From Dactylococcopsis salina PCC 8305 (GTDB lineage Bacteria; Cyanobacteriota; Cyanobacteriia; Cyanobacteriales; Rubidibacteraceae): a DNA stretch of 64,000 nt. A program made the position numbers and the translations under genes. Under the pieces are notes generated by a model. That model worked only from the letters and a program-made list of their open reading frames with translations. It had not been told where the DNA came from and made no database searches. The DNA is taken from positions 372,001-436,000 of the forward strand of contig NC_019780.1 of the NCBI RefSeq assembly GCF_000317615.1, given 5' to 3'. Shown here in pieces: positions 8,267 through 17,112 of this stretch; position 1 is the stretch's first letter, and the number at the start of each line of letters is the position of its first letter.

Positions 8267-8475
8267 TGAATAACATTAATTATCAAACCATGTCTAAACA
8301 AGAATTAAAAAAATATTTTCTTGAACATCGAGAAGATAAAAAAGCCTTTCAAGAATATTTAGATCGCCGTCATCAAAATTCTAAACCGACGACTACAGCA
8401 GATGATCCATTATTTGATAGTAAGATACAAGAAGCAATTAGACAACAAATTAATCAGAATCAAAGACAATCATAA
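8266..8475 (+). CDS. Small DUF6887-like protein
   Basis: This is a 69-residue charged, helical protein beginning MNNINYQTMSKQELKKYFLEHREDKKAF. The pattern (M-S-x-x-E-L-K-x-Y-x-L-x-H-R-x-D) is shared by short cyanobacterial proteins of the DUF6887 type, which often occur in pairs that look like toxin-antitoxin modules. No partner of the DUF6888 type is visible next to it; the upstream neighbour is the SRPBCC-like protein. The assignment is by eye and tentative. Confidence 0.5.
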   Translation: MNNINYQTMSKQELKKYFLEHREDKKAFQEYLDRRHQNSKPTTTADDPLFDSKIQEAIRQQINQNQRQS

Positions 8476-8530
8476 TCCTTCTTGATTCCAGGATTGATGT
8501 AATTAATGAGTTGAGCGGTGAGTTGAGCGG

Positions 8531-9199
8531 TTAGTTAATAATTGTAATTAGCCGATCGCGCACCGTAAAGAAATCATCCCAAGCATAATAAAACTTTTCT
8601 GCTTCTTCTAAATAATTCGCTAATCGATCGCGGGCGAAACTAATGTTAGCATTGAGAGCAATGTTTAAATCCGTGATGGAATCCCCGATCGAGATCGTTT
8701 TTACAGCAGGATATTGTTTCATTACTTCCACTTTAGCGACTAATTCGGTTCCCCCTTCGTAGTCAGAAATCGGCTGTAAATAGGCTTGACTCTGATCAAT
8801 AGAAACCGCCGTAATGGAGGCGACTTTTTCTAATAACGATGAATCGCCGCTTGTTTGTTGACTTAAAACTCGTTTTACCATATCTTTTAAACCACCAGAA
8901 ACCACATGAAACGGGATATCTTGCTCGATCGAAAATTCCACTAAATCCACAAAACCCCCACGCAACGGAATCTGATCCACATATTCAATCATCGTCGAAT
9001 AAGACTGAGACGGAATCGACTGAATAATCCGTTTTACTCCCTCTCGTAGGGTTAATCTTCGAGAATAAATATCAGGAAGATATTGATCGCATAAATGCGG
9101 TGCAACCGTTTTTAACATTCCCGTAAATGTATCTTCTGCAGTAATTGTGCCATCAAAATCACAGAAAATTGCATATTGTGTTCGTTCTTTCTCTATCAT
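8531..9199 (-). CDS. mtnX: MtnX-like HAD phosphatase
   Basis: A 222-residue HAD-superfamily (subfamily IB) phosphatase. Motif I is FCDFDGTITAEDT at residues 12-24 with the two catalytic aspartates, motif II is FHVVSGG, and motif IV is ISIGDSITDLNIA. The closest family by eye is MtnX, 2-hydroxy-3-keto-5-methylthiopentenyl-1-phosphate phosphatase of the methionine salvage pathway; phosphoserine phosphatase-like HADs are the main alternative. No other salvage genes are nearby. Cytoplasmic. ATG 9199 gives a normal family length. Confidence 0.75.
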   Translation of the reverse strand: MIEKERTQYAIFCDFDGTITAEDTFTGMLKTVAPHLCDQYLPDIYSRRLTLREGVKRIIQSIPSQSYSTMIEYVDQIPLRGGFVDLVEFSIEQDIPFHVVSGGLKDMVKRVLSQQTSGDSSLLEKVASITAVSIDQSQAYLQPISDYEGGTELVAKVEVMKQYPAVKTISIGDSITDLNIALNANISFARDRLANYLEEAEKFYYAWDDFFTVRDRLITIIN

Positions 9200-9352
9200 T
9201 TCTAAAATGTCATCTATTCTTCGTGCTGGAGACTCCCTCTATACCGAAGGTTAGGGGGAGACGGGGCGTATAAACGTCTGGGAAAACCCCAGACGCTACT
9301 CCCCTCTCCGAAAGCACGTCCTCCATTTAATGTGTTTACAAAAGGGAGTGAA

Positions 9353-9549
9353 GGGAGAGAGGTGTAGTCTCCCTTCAGTTCCCAATAATGGGAGACTTCG
9401 CTACACCGAGTTAAGTATGCTTCGCCAAGGTTTCTAAAGTTTGTCAAGCTAACAGCACTTTCTTAACCCGTTTAGGAATGTTTAACTGTTAACCACAGAG
9501 CAGGGAACTAGCACGTATTCCGAGGTGTGATGGCTTTAGAAACGTAGCC
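9353..9549 (-). ncRNA. Orphan IscB-type omegaRNA
   Basis: Read on the minus strand, this stretch aligns along its length with the region at 21548-21750 and in its core with the leader of iscB at 49 kb. Shared blocks include GGCTACGTT at the 5' end, TGCTCTGT before AGTTAAAC, AGTGCT(A/G)TTAG, the GAAGT(A/C)TCCCATTAT hairpin, GGGAACTGAAG and GAGACT(G/A)CACC. The paired arms GTGTAG/CTACAC and TCTCCC/GGGAGA covary with GTGCAG/CTGCAC and ATCCC/GGGAA in the other copy. No nuclease gene is adjacent. On the plus strand the neighbouring bases to 9655 also show a right-end-like hairpin. Confidence 0.65.
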
Positions 9550-9589
9550 CTGAGCGAAGTCGAAGGGCTTAGGCTGGTCAACTTGTGGA

Positions 9590-9655
9590 CTCCAAGAAGC
9601 CCCCGTTATAACCTCCCAAGAGGTTTAACGGTGGGTCGTTGACTGACCTCTACAA
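9590..9655. mobile_element. IS200/IS605-type end hairpin (remnant)
   Basis: GAAGCCCCCGTTA at 9596-9608 and TAACGGTGGGTCG at 9626-9638 flank an inner CCTC/GAGG hairpin. This matches by eye the terminal hairpin seen at the ends of cyanobacterial IS200/IS605 elements carrying tnpB or iscB, and resembles the end at 30.39-30.43 kb. It adjoins the orphan omegaRNA, so together they are probably what is left of one element, with no transposase or nuclease gene. Confidence 0.5.
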
Positions 9656-9701
9656 TAGCTAACAGTTATCATAGCATTTTTCCAGAAAAAATCATTAACC
9701 C

Positions 9702-12346
9702 TTGTTAGATAGCAGTTTTAATTCATTGTTTAAATTCCTCCGCTTACGCCCAGTGGATCAACGTTATGCTCTCCTAGAAGCCTGTCTGATTGGAGTGATC
9801 TCCGCACTGGCAGCGATCGCCCTCAAAGGAGGAATTGGTTGGCTGGGGGGGTATCGTGTGCAAATGGCAAACGAACACGGTTGGCTGGTGCTTCCTCTCG
9901 CTGGTTTTTTGTTTGGTGGGTTGACAGGGGTTTGTTTACAATGGTTAGCACCAGATGTAGGCGGTGGCGGGATTCCGCAAGTGAAAGCGGTTTTAGCCCA
10001 ATTTCCCATGTCTCTTTCGCTGCGATCGGCATTGGTGAAAATGTTAGGGACAATTTTTATTCTCGGTGCTGGCTTTACTCTCGGAAGACGCGGCCCCACT
10101 GTTCACATGGGAGCAGCTTTAGCAGCGCAGTTAACGGTTTGGCTACCCACTTCTCCTCAACATCGTCGCCAAATGATCGCCGCTGGAGCCGCTGCGGGAT
10201 TAGCTGCCGGGTTTAACACTCCCATTGCAGGGATTGTGTTTGTTATTGAGGAGTTGATGCGAGATATTTCTGGATTTACCCTCGAAACTGCCATTCTCGC
10301 CTCTTTTACGGGAGCAGTGGTTTCGCGGTTGTTTGGCGCATCGGATGTTAATTTATCAGGGTTAGTTTCCCAAAAAGGATGGGATGTAACGTTTGTATCG
10401 CAAGAGATTCCTTTTTTTTACTGTTGGGAATCAGTGCAGGATTACTGGGGGTTTTATTTAATCGTGGGATTTTATTCAGTCTTCGCTGTTATCAAAATTT
10501 ATCTTTCCCCCTCCCGTTACGGATTGCCGTCGCTGGCTTGATTTCTGGCTCGATCGTCGCCGCTTTACCGCCGTTTTTCCGCGATAATGCAGGATTACGG
10601 GATTTTTTAATTACAGGTGAGGGGGGATGGCAACTCACAGCGATCGCGCTCATTGCTTATTTTATCCTCACCTTAGTTGCTTATGGCTCTGGCGCACCAG
10701 GGGGATTATTTTCTCCCGCACTGGTTTTAGGCTCGGCGTTAGGCTATCTCATCGGAGTTGCTGAAGTTTCGATATTAGAGTTTGGCAGTGCCAACACCTA
10801 TGCTTTAGCAGGGATGGGAGCAATGTTTACCGCCGTTGTGCGAGTGCCAGTGACGGCAATTATTATTATTTTTGAACTGACAGCAAACTTTGAGTTAGTC
10901 TTACCGTTGATGATTACTTGCGCCACTGCTTATGTTGTCGCCGAAGGGCTTGCTAGTGGCTCGCTCTACCAACGCTTATTAGCAGCAAAAGGCATCAATT
11001 TACGGGAAGAAGCACAAGTTGATCCCCTTTTAGCTCGTCTCACCGCAGAGCAAGTGATGCAGTCTTCTGTTGATACGCTATCACCCGATTTAACTTTAGA
11101 TGAAACCTGTCAGGCGTTTTCTCGCTCTCCCCATCGGGGTTTTCCAGTGGTAGAGCAAGGAAGGCTTGTGGGAATGATTACGCAAACCGATTTAGGTAAG
11201 TTTATGAGTCGCTCACAACCGCTTACTCTTCAAGATATGATGACAAAGCGACCAATGAGCGTTAGCCCCACCGCGCCTTTACAAGAGGTGCTTTATCTCC
11301 TCAACCGCTATCAATTATCCCATTTGCCTGTAACGAAACGAGAACGTCTGGTGGGGATTATTACTCGCAGTGATATTATTCGCGCCGAAGTGGAAGAGTT
11401 ACATGATCCGAAGCGTATTCCCTCTGGGATGGAACAACGAGTAACGGGTGAGCCTTCTTATATTATCTATCAAACGCGATCGCCAGCAGTGGGAAAAGGA
11501 CGGATTTTGCTTCCTCTGGCGAATCCCGATACAGTGGCAAGTTTAACCGAATTTGGGAGCGCGATCGCCCAATTTTCCCAAGCCGAATTAGAATTATTAC
11601 ATCTCATTAAAGTGCCGCGTCATCTCGCTCCTGATCAAGTTTGGGTGGATGACACGATCGGGCGCAAATTATTACAACAGGGAGAAACCATTGCCAATCA
11701 GTATAAAATTCCGATTCACACCCAAATTCGCACCACCCATGAGCGCAGTGAAGCGATTTTAGAAGTCATCCAAGAACGGAAAATTTCCCTTTTGATCCTC
11801 GGTTGGAAAGGAACAAAAAACATTTTTACGGGACATTTATTTGGGAAAATTGCCAGTAAACTGATCCGACGAGCGAACTGTGATTTAGTCTTAATCAAAA
11901 GGAGTGAAGATCAAAAACAGAGGGAAAAAGAATACACTCGTTGGTTGATTCCTCTGGCTATGGAAAACACCCAAGTTGAGCAATTATTAGCCTTATTACC
12001 TCAATTAAGTGCTTTATTTCCCAATCCCGAATATATTTTATGTGGCGTTACTGCTAATTCTGAAACAAACGATACACAAACCCTCCTCGAAACCAGAGCC
12101 GAAGCATTACAGAAACAATTAGAAAGCCCTGTAGAAAGTATTGGTTTGTCTCCTCCCTCCCAAGAAAATCAGGTGTTACAATTAGCACGAGAAAAAGCCT
12201 GTGATGTTATTGTTTTATTGACTAACTTACAGATTGCCTCTCGCTCTTTAATTTTAGAACCTAGTGATGAGAATAATCTTCCAGCAATGATCGCGAATCG
12301 TTTTCAGGGAACAGTGATTTTAGTTCGTCCTGCTCCGAAAACATAA
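9702..12346 (+). pseudogene. ClC anion transporter with CBS and UspA domains, frameshifted
   Basis: Two overlapping frames (9702-10541 and 10379-12346) encode one ClC-family protein. A -1 shift in the T8 run at 10412-10419 (slippery T TTT TTT) joins ...SQEIPFF to LLLGISAGLLG and gives 881 residues. The N-terminal half is the ClC membrane domain with GGGGIPQ (about residue 86), GRRGPTVHMGA (about 128), GFNTPIAGIVFVIEEL and GGLFSPAL. Two CBS domains follow (VMQSSVDTL..., MMTKRPMSV...) and then two universal-stress-protein-like domains. The usual gating glutamate in GREGP is arginine here. It may be a dead gene, a programmed or slippage frameshift, or a base-calling error. The start may be TTG 9702. 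Confidence 0.8.
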
Positions 12347-12389
12347 CCTCACCAGTTACGCCCTTGCCCCCTAAATCCCCCAAGACTGG

Positions 12390-12564
12390 GCAGGGCTGTT
12401 TCATTCTCGGTGTTAAAATCGAAAGCGATCGCCTAAAACCCCTACGGGGTGGCGCGATCGCGCCAATTTCTTCTAATTTGGCTTTTTCTTAAGAAAAAAG
12501 CCGTAAAACCCCTGCTATTCCTAACATCTGGAATAACCAAAAAAATAGAATGAAACAGCCCTGC
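12390..12564. mobile_element. Miniature inverted-repeat element, copy 1
   Basis: 175 bases with terminal inverted repeats GCAGGGCTGTTTCATTCT / AGAATGAAACAGCCCTGC. It sits inside a tandem-array unit and is flanked on both sides by CAAGACTGG, a 9-base target duplication. The interior holds a HIP1 site, the palindrome GGCGCGATCGCGCC and no ORF. Copy 3 at 13.9 kb has the same length and an almost identical interior. Confidence 0.8.
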
Positions 12565-12667
12565 CAAGACTGGGGGGCTTGATCAGTTACGCCCTTGCCC
12601 CCTAAATCCCCCAAGACTGGGGGGCTTGATCAGTTACGCCCTTGCCCCCTAAATCCCCCAAGACTGG

Positions 12668-12867
12668 GCAGGGCTGTTTCATTCTTTTAAAATTAAGGGA
12701 GGTAGGGAGATGGGGGAGACAAGGGAGACAAGGGAGATGGGGGAGATTTCAGGACTCTTTTTTCTTATGAATTAGTCAAAAAGTAAGAAAAAGGCTTCGA
12801 TCGAACGTACCGTAAGAGGTTCAGGCGATCGCTGCCAATTTTGACCCCGAGAATGAAACAGCCCTGC
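12668..12867. mobile_element. Miniature inverted-repeat element, copy 2
   Basis: 200 bases with the same terminal inverted repeats as copies 1 and 3 and the same 9-base flank CAAGACTGG on each side, but a different interior. The interior carries GATGGGGGA/GACAAGGGA nonamer repeats and a short unique stretch with GCGATCGC. It suggests that the termini alone are recognised by a transposase supplied in trans. Confidence 0.75.
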
Positions 12868-13895
12868 CAAGACTGGGGGGGGCTTGATCAGTTACGCCCT
12901 TGCCCCCTAAATCCCCCAAGACTGGGGGACTTGATCAGTTACGCCCTTGCCCCCTAAATCCCCCAAGACTGGGGGGCTTGATCAGTTACGCCCTTGCCCC
13001 CTAAATCCCCCAAACTTGGGGGACTTGATCAGTTACGCCCTTGCCCCCTAAATCCCCCAAACTTGGGGGACTTGATCAGTTACGCCCTTGCCCCCTAAAT
13101 CCCCCAAGACTGGGGGGCTTGATCAGTTACGCCCTTGCCCCCTAAATCCCCCAAACTTGGGGGGCTTGATCAGTTACGCCCTTGCCCCCTAAATCCCCCA
13201 AGACTGGGGGGCTTGATCAGTTACGCCCTTGCCCCCTAAATCCCCCAAACTTGGGGGACTTGATCAGTTACGCCCTTGCCCCCTAAATCCCCCAAACTTG
13301 GGGGACTTGATCAGTTCCCCCCAAACTTGGGGGGTGAGGGGGGCGAAATCCACTCCCTAAATCCCCCAAACTTGGGGGGTGAGGGGGGCGAAATCCACTC
13401 CCTAAATCCCCCAAGACTGGGGGGCTTGATCAGTTACGCCCTTGCCCCCTAAATCCCCCAAGACTGGGGGACTTGATCAGTTACGCCCTTGCCCCCTAAA
13501 TCCCCCAAGACTGGGGGACTTGATCAGTTACGCCCTTGCCCCCTAAATCCCCCAAGACTGGGGGGCTTGATCAGTTACGCCCTTGCCCCCTAAATCCCCC
13601 AAACTTGGGGGCTTGATCAGTTACGCCCTTGCCCCCTAAATCCCCCAAACTTGGGGGCTTGATCAGTTACGCCCTTGCCCCCTAAATCCCCCAAACTTGG
13701 GGGACTTGATCAGTTCCCCCCAAACTTGGGGGGTGAGGGGGGCGAAATCCACTCCCTAAATCCCCCAAACTTGGGGGGTGAGGGGGGCGAAATCCACTCC
13801 CTAAATCCCCCAAGACTGGGGGACTTGATCAGTTACGCCCTTGCCCCCTAAATCCCCCAAAACTGGGGGACTTGATCAGTTCCCCCCAAACTTGG

Positions 13896-14070
13896 GCAGG
13901 GCTGTTTCATTCTCGGTGTTAAAATCGAAAGCGATCGCCTAAAACCCCTACGGGGTGGCGCGATCGCGCCAATTTCTTCTAATTTGGCTTTTTCTTAAGA
14001 AAAAAGCCGTAAAACCCCTGCTATTCCTAACATCTGGAATAACCAAAAAAATAGAATGAAACAGCCCTGC
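13896..14070. mobile_element. Miniature inverted-repeat element, copy 3
   Basis: 175 bases, nearly identical to copy 1, with the same terminal inverted repeats. Its flanks are CAAACTTGG on both sides, the variant unit sequence, so it is an independent insertion with its own 9-base target duplication and not a by-product of array duplication. Confidence 0.8.
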
Positions 14071-14335
14071 CAAACTTGGGGGACTTGATCAGTTCCCCCC
14101 AAACTTGGGGGGTGAGGGGGGCGAAATCCACTCCCTAAATCCCCCCAAACTTGGGGGGTGAGGGGGGCGAAATCCACTCCCTAAATCCCCCAAACTTGGG
14201 GGGTGAGGGGGGCGAAATCCACTCCCTAAATCCCCCAAACTTGGGGGGTGAGGGGGGCGAAATCCACTCCCTAAATCCCCCAAACTTGGGGGGTGTAAGT
14301 TTTGATCCTATCCTATCAAACTCCTAAACAGTGCT

Positions 14336-15112
14336 ATGAATGAAAATGGTTACACCACAAAAGAGTTTTCAGTCCGTTTAAAACGAGATCAAAAACAGGT
14401 GTTGTTGTATCTGCCGCCAGCACCAGCATTAGAAGTAGTTAACGATTGGTTGGAGTTATGGCAACAATTGAATCATCGACTGAATGCGAGTGAGCAGTTT
14501 TGGGAGGCGGAAACCTTAGTCACTCTCAAAGCAGGCGATCGATTACTAGATGTTTCCCAACTGAGCGCGATCGCCCAGACACTAGAAAACGTCAAATTAC
14601 ACCTCTCCGCCGTAGAAACCACCCGTCGCCAAACCGCCGTTGCTGCTGCTACTGCAGGTTATTCCGTGATTCAACCGCCCCCTGTCGCCCCGATCAAGCC
14701 ATCTGTGAGCGATCGACACTTCAAACACGGTGAGCCTTTATACTTAAAAACTACCATCCGCTCTGGCATGGAAATTCGACATGATGGCACTGTGATCCTC
14801 TTGGGAGATATTAACCCAGGAGGAGCAATTATTGCTCAAGGGGATATTATAATTTGGGGAAGATTGCGTGGCATTGCTCATGCGGGTGTCAAGGGCGATC
14901 GCACCTGTCGGATTATGTGCCTCCAACTGCAACCCACCCAATTAAGAATCGCTGATGTGGTGGCTCGCGCTCCCCATACCTCCCCCTGTCAAGTGCAACC
15001 AGAAATTGCCTATATCAGTGCCGATGGGATACGCATTACTCGCGGACTGGATTTTCGTAAAACCCACCGTTATCTCAGTGAAACGGAAATTTGGGAAAGC
15101 CTTGATCACTAA
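14336..15112 (+). CDS. minC: Septum site-determining protein MinC
   Basis: The 258-residue product has a divergent N-terminal domain and a clear MinC C-terminal beta-helix: GEPLYLKTTIRSGMEIRHDGTVILLGDINPGGAIIAQGDIIIWGRLRGIAHAG (about residues 133-185), followed by RIMCLQLQPTQLRIADVVAR. MinC inhibits FtsZ polymerisation and is positioned by MinD. The start directly follows the large repeat array. It is first in a minCDE operon, 11 bases before minD. The proline-rich linker around residues 112-122 is usual for cyanobacterial MinC. Confidence 0.93.
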   Translation: MNENGYTTKEFSVRLKRDQKQVLLYLPPAPALEVVNDWLELWQQLNHRLNASEQFWEAETLVTLKAGDRLLDVSQLSAIAQTLENVKLHLSAVETTRRQTAVAAATAGYSVIQPPPVAPIKPSVSDRHFKHGEPLYLKTTIRSGMEIRHDGTVILLGDINPGGAIIAQGDIIIWGRLRGIAHAGVKGDRTCRIMCLQLQPTQLRIADVVARAPHTSPCQVQPEIAYISADGIRITRGLDFRKTHRYLSETEIWESLDH

Positions 15113-15123
15113 AAAAATAAGAT

Positions 15124-15933
15124 ATGGAAATGAGTAGAGTTATTGTTATTACTTCTGGAAAAGGCGGCGTTGGTAAAACCACCATCGTTGCTAATGTTGG
15201 CAGTGCTTTGGCAAAATTAGGGAAAAAAGTAGCGGTCGTTGATGCGGATCTTGGGCTACGGAATTTAGACTTATTGTTAGGCTTGGAAAACCGAATCGTT
15301 TACACCGCGATCGATGTGGCGAGCGGAGACTGTCGCTTAGAACAGGCGTTAGTCAAAGATAAACATCATTCTGGCTTAGTATTACTACCAGCCGCGCAAA
15401 GTCGAGGGAAAGAAGCAATCACCCCCGAACAAATGAAAGACATGGTGACCCGACTTGCTCCAGATTACGATTTTGTTGTGATTGACTGTCCAGCAGGGAT
15501 TGAAATGGGCTTTCAAAACGCGATCGCCCCAGCAACGGAAGCCCTAATTGTCACCATCCCCGAAGTCGCCGCCGTCAGAGATGCCGATCGAGTGATTGGA
15601 CTATTAGAAGCCAACAGTATCAGTAATATTAAACTGATTGTCAATCGAGTGCGACCAGAAATGATCCAAGCCAACAACATGATGAGCGTCGAAGACATAT
15701 TAGAAGTTCTCGCCATTCCTCTAACAGGAATTATCCCTGATGATGAGCGTGTTATCGTTTCTAGTAATCGCGGTGAACCTTTAGTATTAGAAGAGGAACT
15801 CTCCACTCTAGGCGTAACCCTTAATAACATTGCGCGACGTTTAGCTGGAGAAGAAGTAACCTTTCTTGACTTAATGGAATCAGAAAGAAGTCTCCTCGAA
15901 CGGATTCGTCGTTGGTTTACCGAACCGATTTAA
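15124..15933 (+). CDS. minD: Septum site-determining ATPase MinD
   Basis: A 269-residue deviant Walker A ATPase: VIVITSGKGGVGKTTIVANVG near the N-terminus, DADLGLRNLDLLLGLENR for the switch I region, and VIDCPAGIE for Walker B. The C-terminus (LLERIRRWF) is the amphipathic membrane-targeting helix. MinD recruits MinC to the membrane and is displaced by MinE. The start could be ATG 15124 or ATG 15130; family members usually begin at the second. It lies between minC and minE in the expected order. Confidence 0.96.
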   Translation: MEMSRVIVITSGKGGVGKTTIVANVGSALAKLGKKVAVVDADLGLRNLDLLLGLENRIVYTAIDVASGDCRLEQALVKDKHHSGLVLLPAAQSRGKEAITPEQMKDMVTRLAPDYDFVVIDCPAGIEMGFQNAIAPATEALIVTIPEVAAVRDADRVIGLLEANSISNIKLIVNRVRPEMIQANNMMSVEDILEVLAIPLTGIIPDDERVIVSSNRGEPLVLEEELSTLGVTLNNIARRLAGEEVTFLDLMESERSLLERIRRWFTEPI

Positions 15934-15983
15934 AAATAATAAAATAACCTCATCGCCACAAGCTTTAACCAAAATAATTAATA

Positions 15984-16277
15984 ATGATGGGACTTCTAAA
16001 ACGAATTTTTAATCGCAATACTCCCGCCAGTAGTCGATACCAAGCCAAACAGCGCTTAAAACTGATTATCGCTCATGATCGATCGGGATTAAGCAAAGAA
16101 ACCCTCGACAAAATGGTAGAAGAAATCTTACAAGTCGTCGCTCGTTATGTGGAAATTGACCTCGATAACATCGAATTTAATCTCGAAAACGAAGAAGGAA
16201 TCACCATCCTGACGGCCAACTTTCCCATTCGTCGCGTCAAAAACCAAATCCAAAAACCAAATATCAAACAACCTTAA
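15984..16277 (+). CDS. minE: Cell division topological specificity factor MinE
   Basis: A 97-residue protein with the MinE pattern: an N-terminal membrane-binding helix (MGLLKRIFNRNTPASS), the anti-MinCD helix (AKQRLKLIIAHDRSGLS) and the C-terminal topological domain (MVEEILQVVARYVEIDLDNIEFNLE). It stimulates MinD ATPase and keeps division at midcell. It lies 50 bases after minD, completing the operon; egtC starts only seven bases after it, so the unit may extend into the ergothioneine genes. Confidence 0.95.
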   Translation: MMGLLKRIFNRNTPASSRYQAKQRLKLIIAHDRSGLSKETLDKMVEEILQVVARYVEIDLDNIEFNLENEEGITILTANFPIRRVKNQIQKPNIKQP

Positions 16278-16284
16278 AATTACT

Positions 16285-17112
16285 ATGTGTCGTCTTTTAG
16301 GATATCTCGGTTCACCCGTCCAAATTGATCAACTGCTTTGCCAACCGAAAAACTCCCTTGTTGTCCAAGCCTATCAACCGAAAGAAATGGAATTAGCATT
16401 AATGAACGCAGACGGCTTTGGGATTGGTTGGTATCATCCCGAAAAAGAAACCTTTCCCTACACTTATAAACAAATTACCCCAATTTGGAGCGATTTAAAC
16501 CTAACCCAAATTAGTCGTTATGTGGAAGCCAGTTGCTGGTTAGGTTATGTTCGTAGTGCTACCCCTGGTTTAGCCGTTGATCTCAGCAACTGTCAGCCCT
16601 TTACTAGCGAAGGATTATCCTTATCTCGACCCCTATTATTCACTCATAACGGCTATATTGATCAGTTTCGGAAAACCCTCTATCGTCCCATTCGCCTTAG
16701 TTTAAACGATGACGTTTATCTGCACATTCACGGGACAACCGACTCAGAACATATTTTTGCCCTCATTCTCCATCAGTTATACACCCAACCGAAATTATCC
16801 CTCGTTCAAGCCGTAGAAACCGCCTTAAATCAACTCTCAGACATCGCCCAAGCCGCAGGAAATGTGTTTTTCTGTGCCAACATCGTCATCAGCGATGGAC
16901 AGCAATTAGTCGCCAGTCGTTTTGCCAGTAACGCCAAAGCTCCCAGTCTCTATTGGTTAGAAAATGATCCCAACTATCCCGATGCGGTGATTATTGCGTC
17001 AGAACCCTTATTTGAGGGAAACTGGAAACGTTGTCCCGAACAAAGTATCATTCGTGTCGGAGAGGATGGAACAGTTAACACCTACCAAGTTGCACCGCGA
17101 TGCTATTCGTAA
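16285..17112 (+). CDS. egtC: Ergothioneine biosynthesis amidotransferase EgtC
   Basis: A 275-residue class II glutamine amidotransferase. Mature catalysis needs Cys2 right after the start methionine (MCRLLGYLGSPV), which is present, and the fold continues with ADGFGIGWY, LGYVRSAT and CQPF, and FTHNGYI. In ergothioneine synthesis EgtC hydrolyses the gamma-glutamyl group from the EgtB product. The 3' end overlaps the next gene, egtB, by 47 bases, which supports the assignment over other class II amidotransferases. egtD is not in the window. Confidence 0.88.
   Translation: MCRLLGYLGSPVQIDQLLCQPKNSLVVQAYQPKEMELALMNADGFGIGWYHPEKETFPYTYKQITPIWSDLNLTQISRYVEASCWLGYVRSATPGLAVDLSNCQPFTSEGLSLSRPLLFTHNGYIDQFRKTLYRPIRLSLNDDVYLHIHGTTDSEHIFALILHQLYTQPKLSLVQAVETALNQLSDIAQAAGNVFFCANIVISDGQQLVASRFASNAKAPSLYWLENDPNYPDAVIIASEPLFEGNWKRCPEQSIIRVGEDGTVNTYQVAPRCYS

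Larger units (their letters stand above)
12355..14297. repeat. Tandem hairpin-repeat array
   Basis: About 1.9 kb with no gene. The main unit of roughly 46-47 bases reads CTAAATCCCCCAAGACTGGG, then a G run, CTTGATCAGTTACG and CCCTTGCCC. Each unit contains a small palindrome CCCCCAA(GAC/ACT)TGGGGG. A second unit type with TGAGGGGGGCGAAATCCACTC replaces it in blocks near 13.3, 13.7 and 14.1-14.3 kb. Variants AAGACT and AAACTT alternate along the array, showing unit-level expansion. Three miniature elements are inserted in it. The short frames across it are repeat translations, not genes. Confidence 0.9.

Noticed and set aside
9764-10216. Frames opposite or alongside the ClC gene (60-125 residues)
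   Set aside because: All are shadows of the conserved ClC coding frame.
13995-14283. Two short minus-strand frames with repeated GFRPPHPPSLG
   Set aside because: They lie wholly inside the tandem hairpin array and a MITE.
12355-14297. Tandem units considered as a CRISPR array
   Set aside because: There are no unique spacers between the repeats; adjacent units are near-identical throughout.
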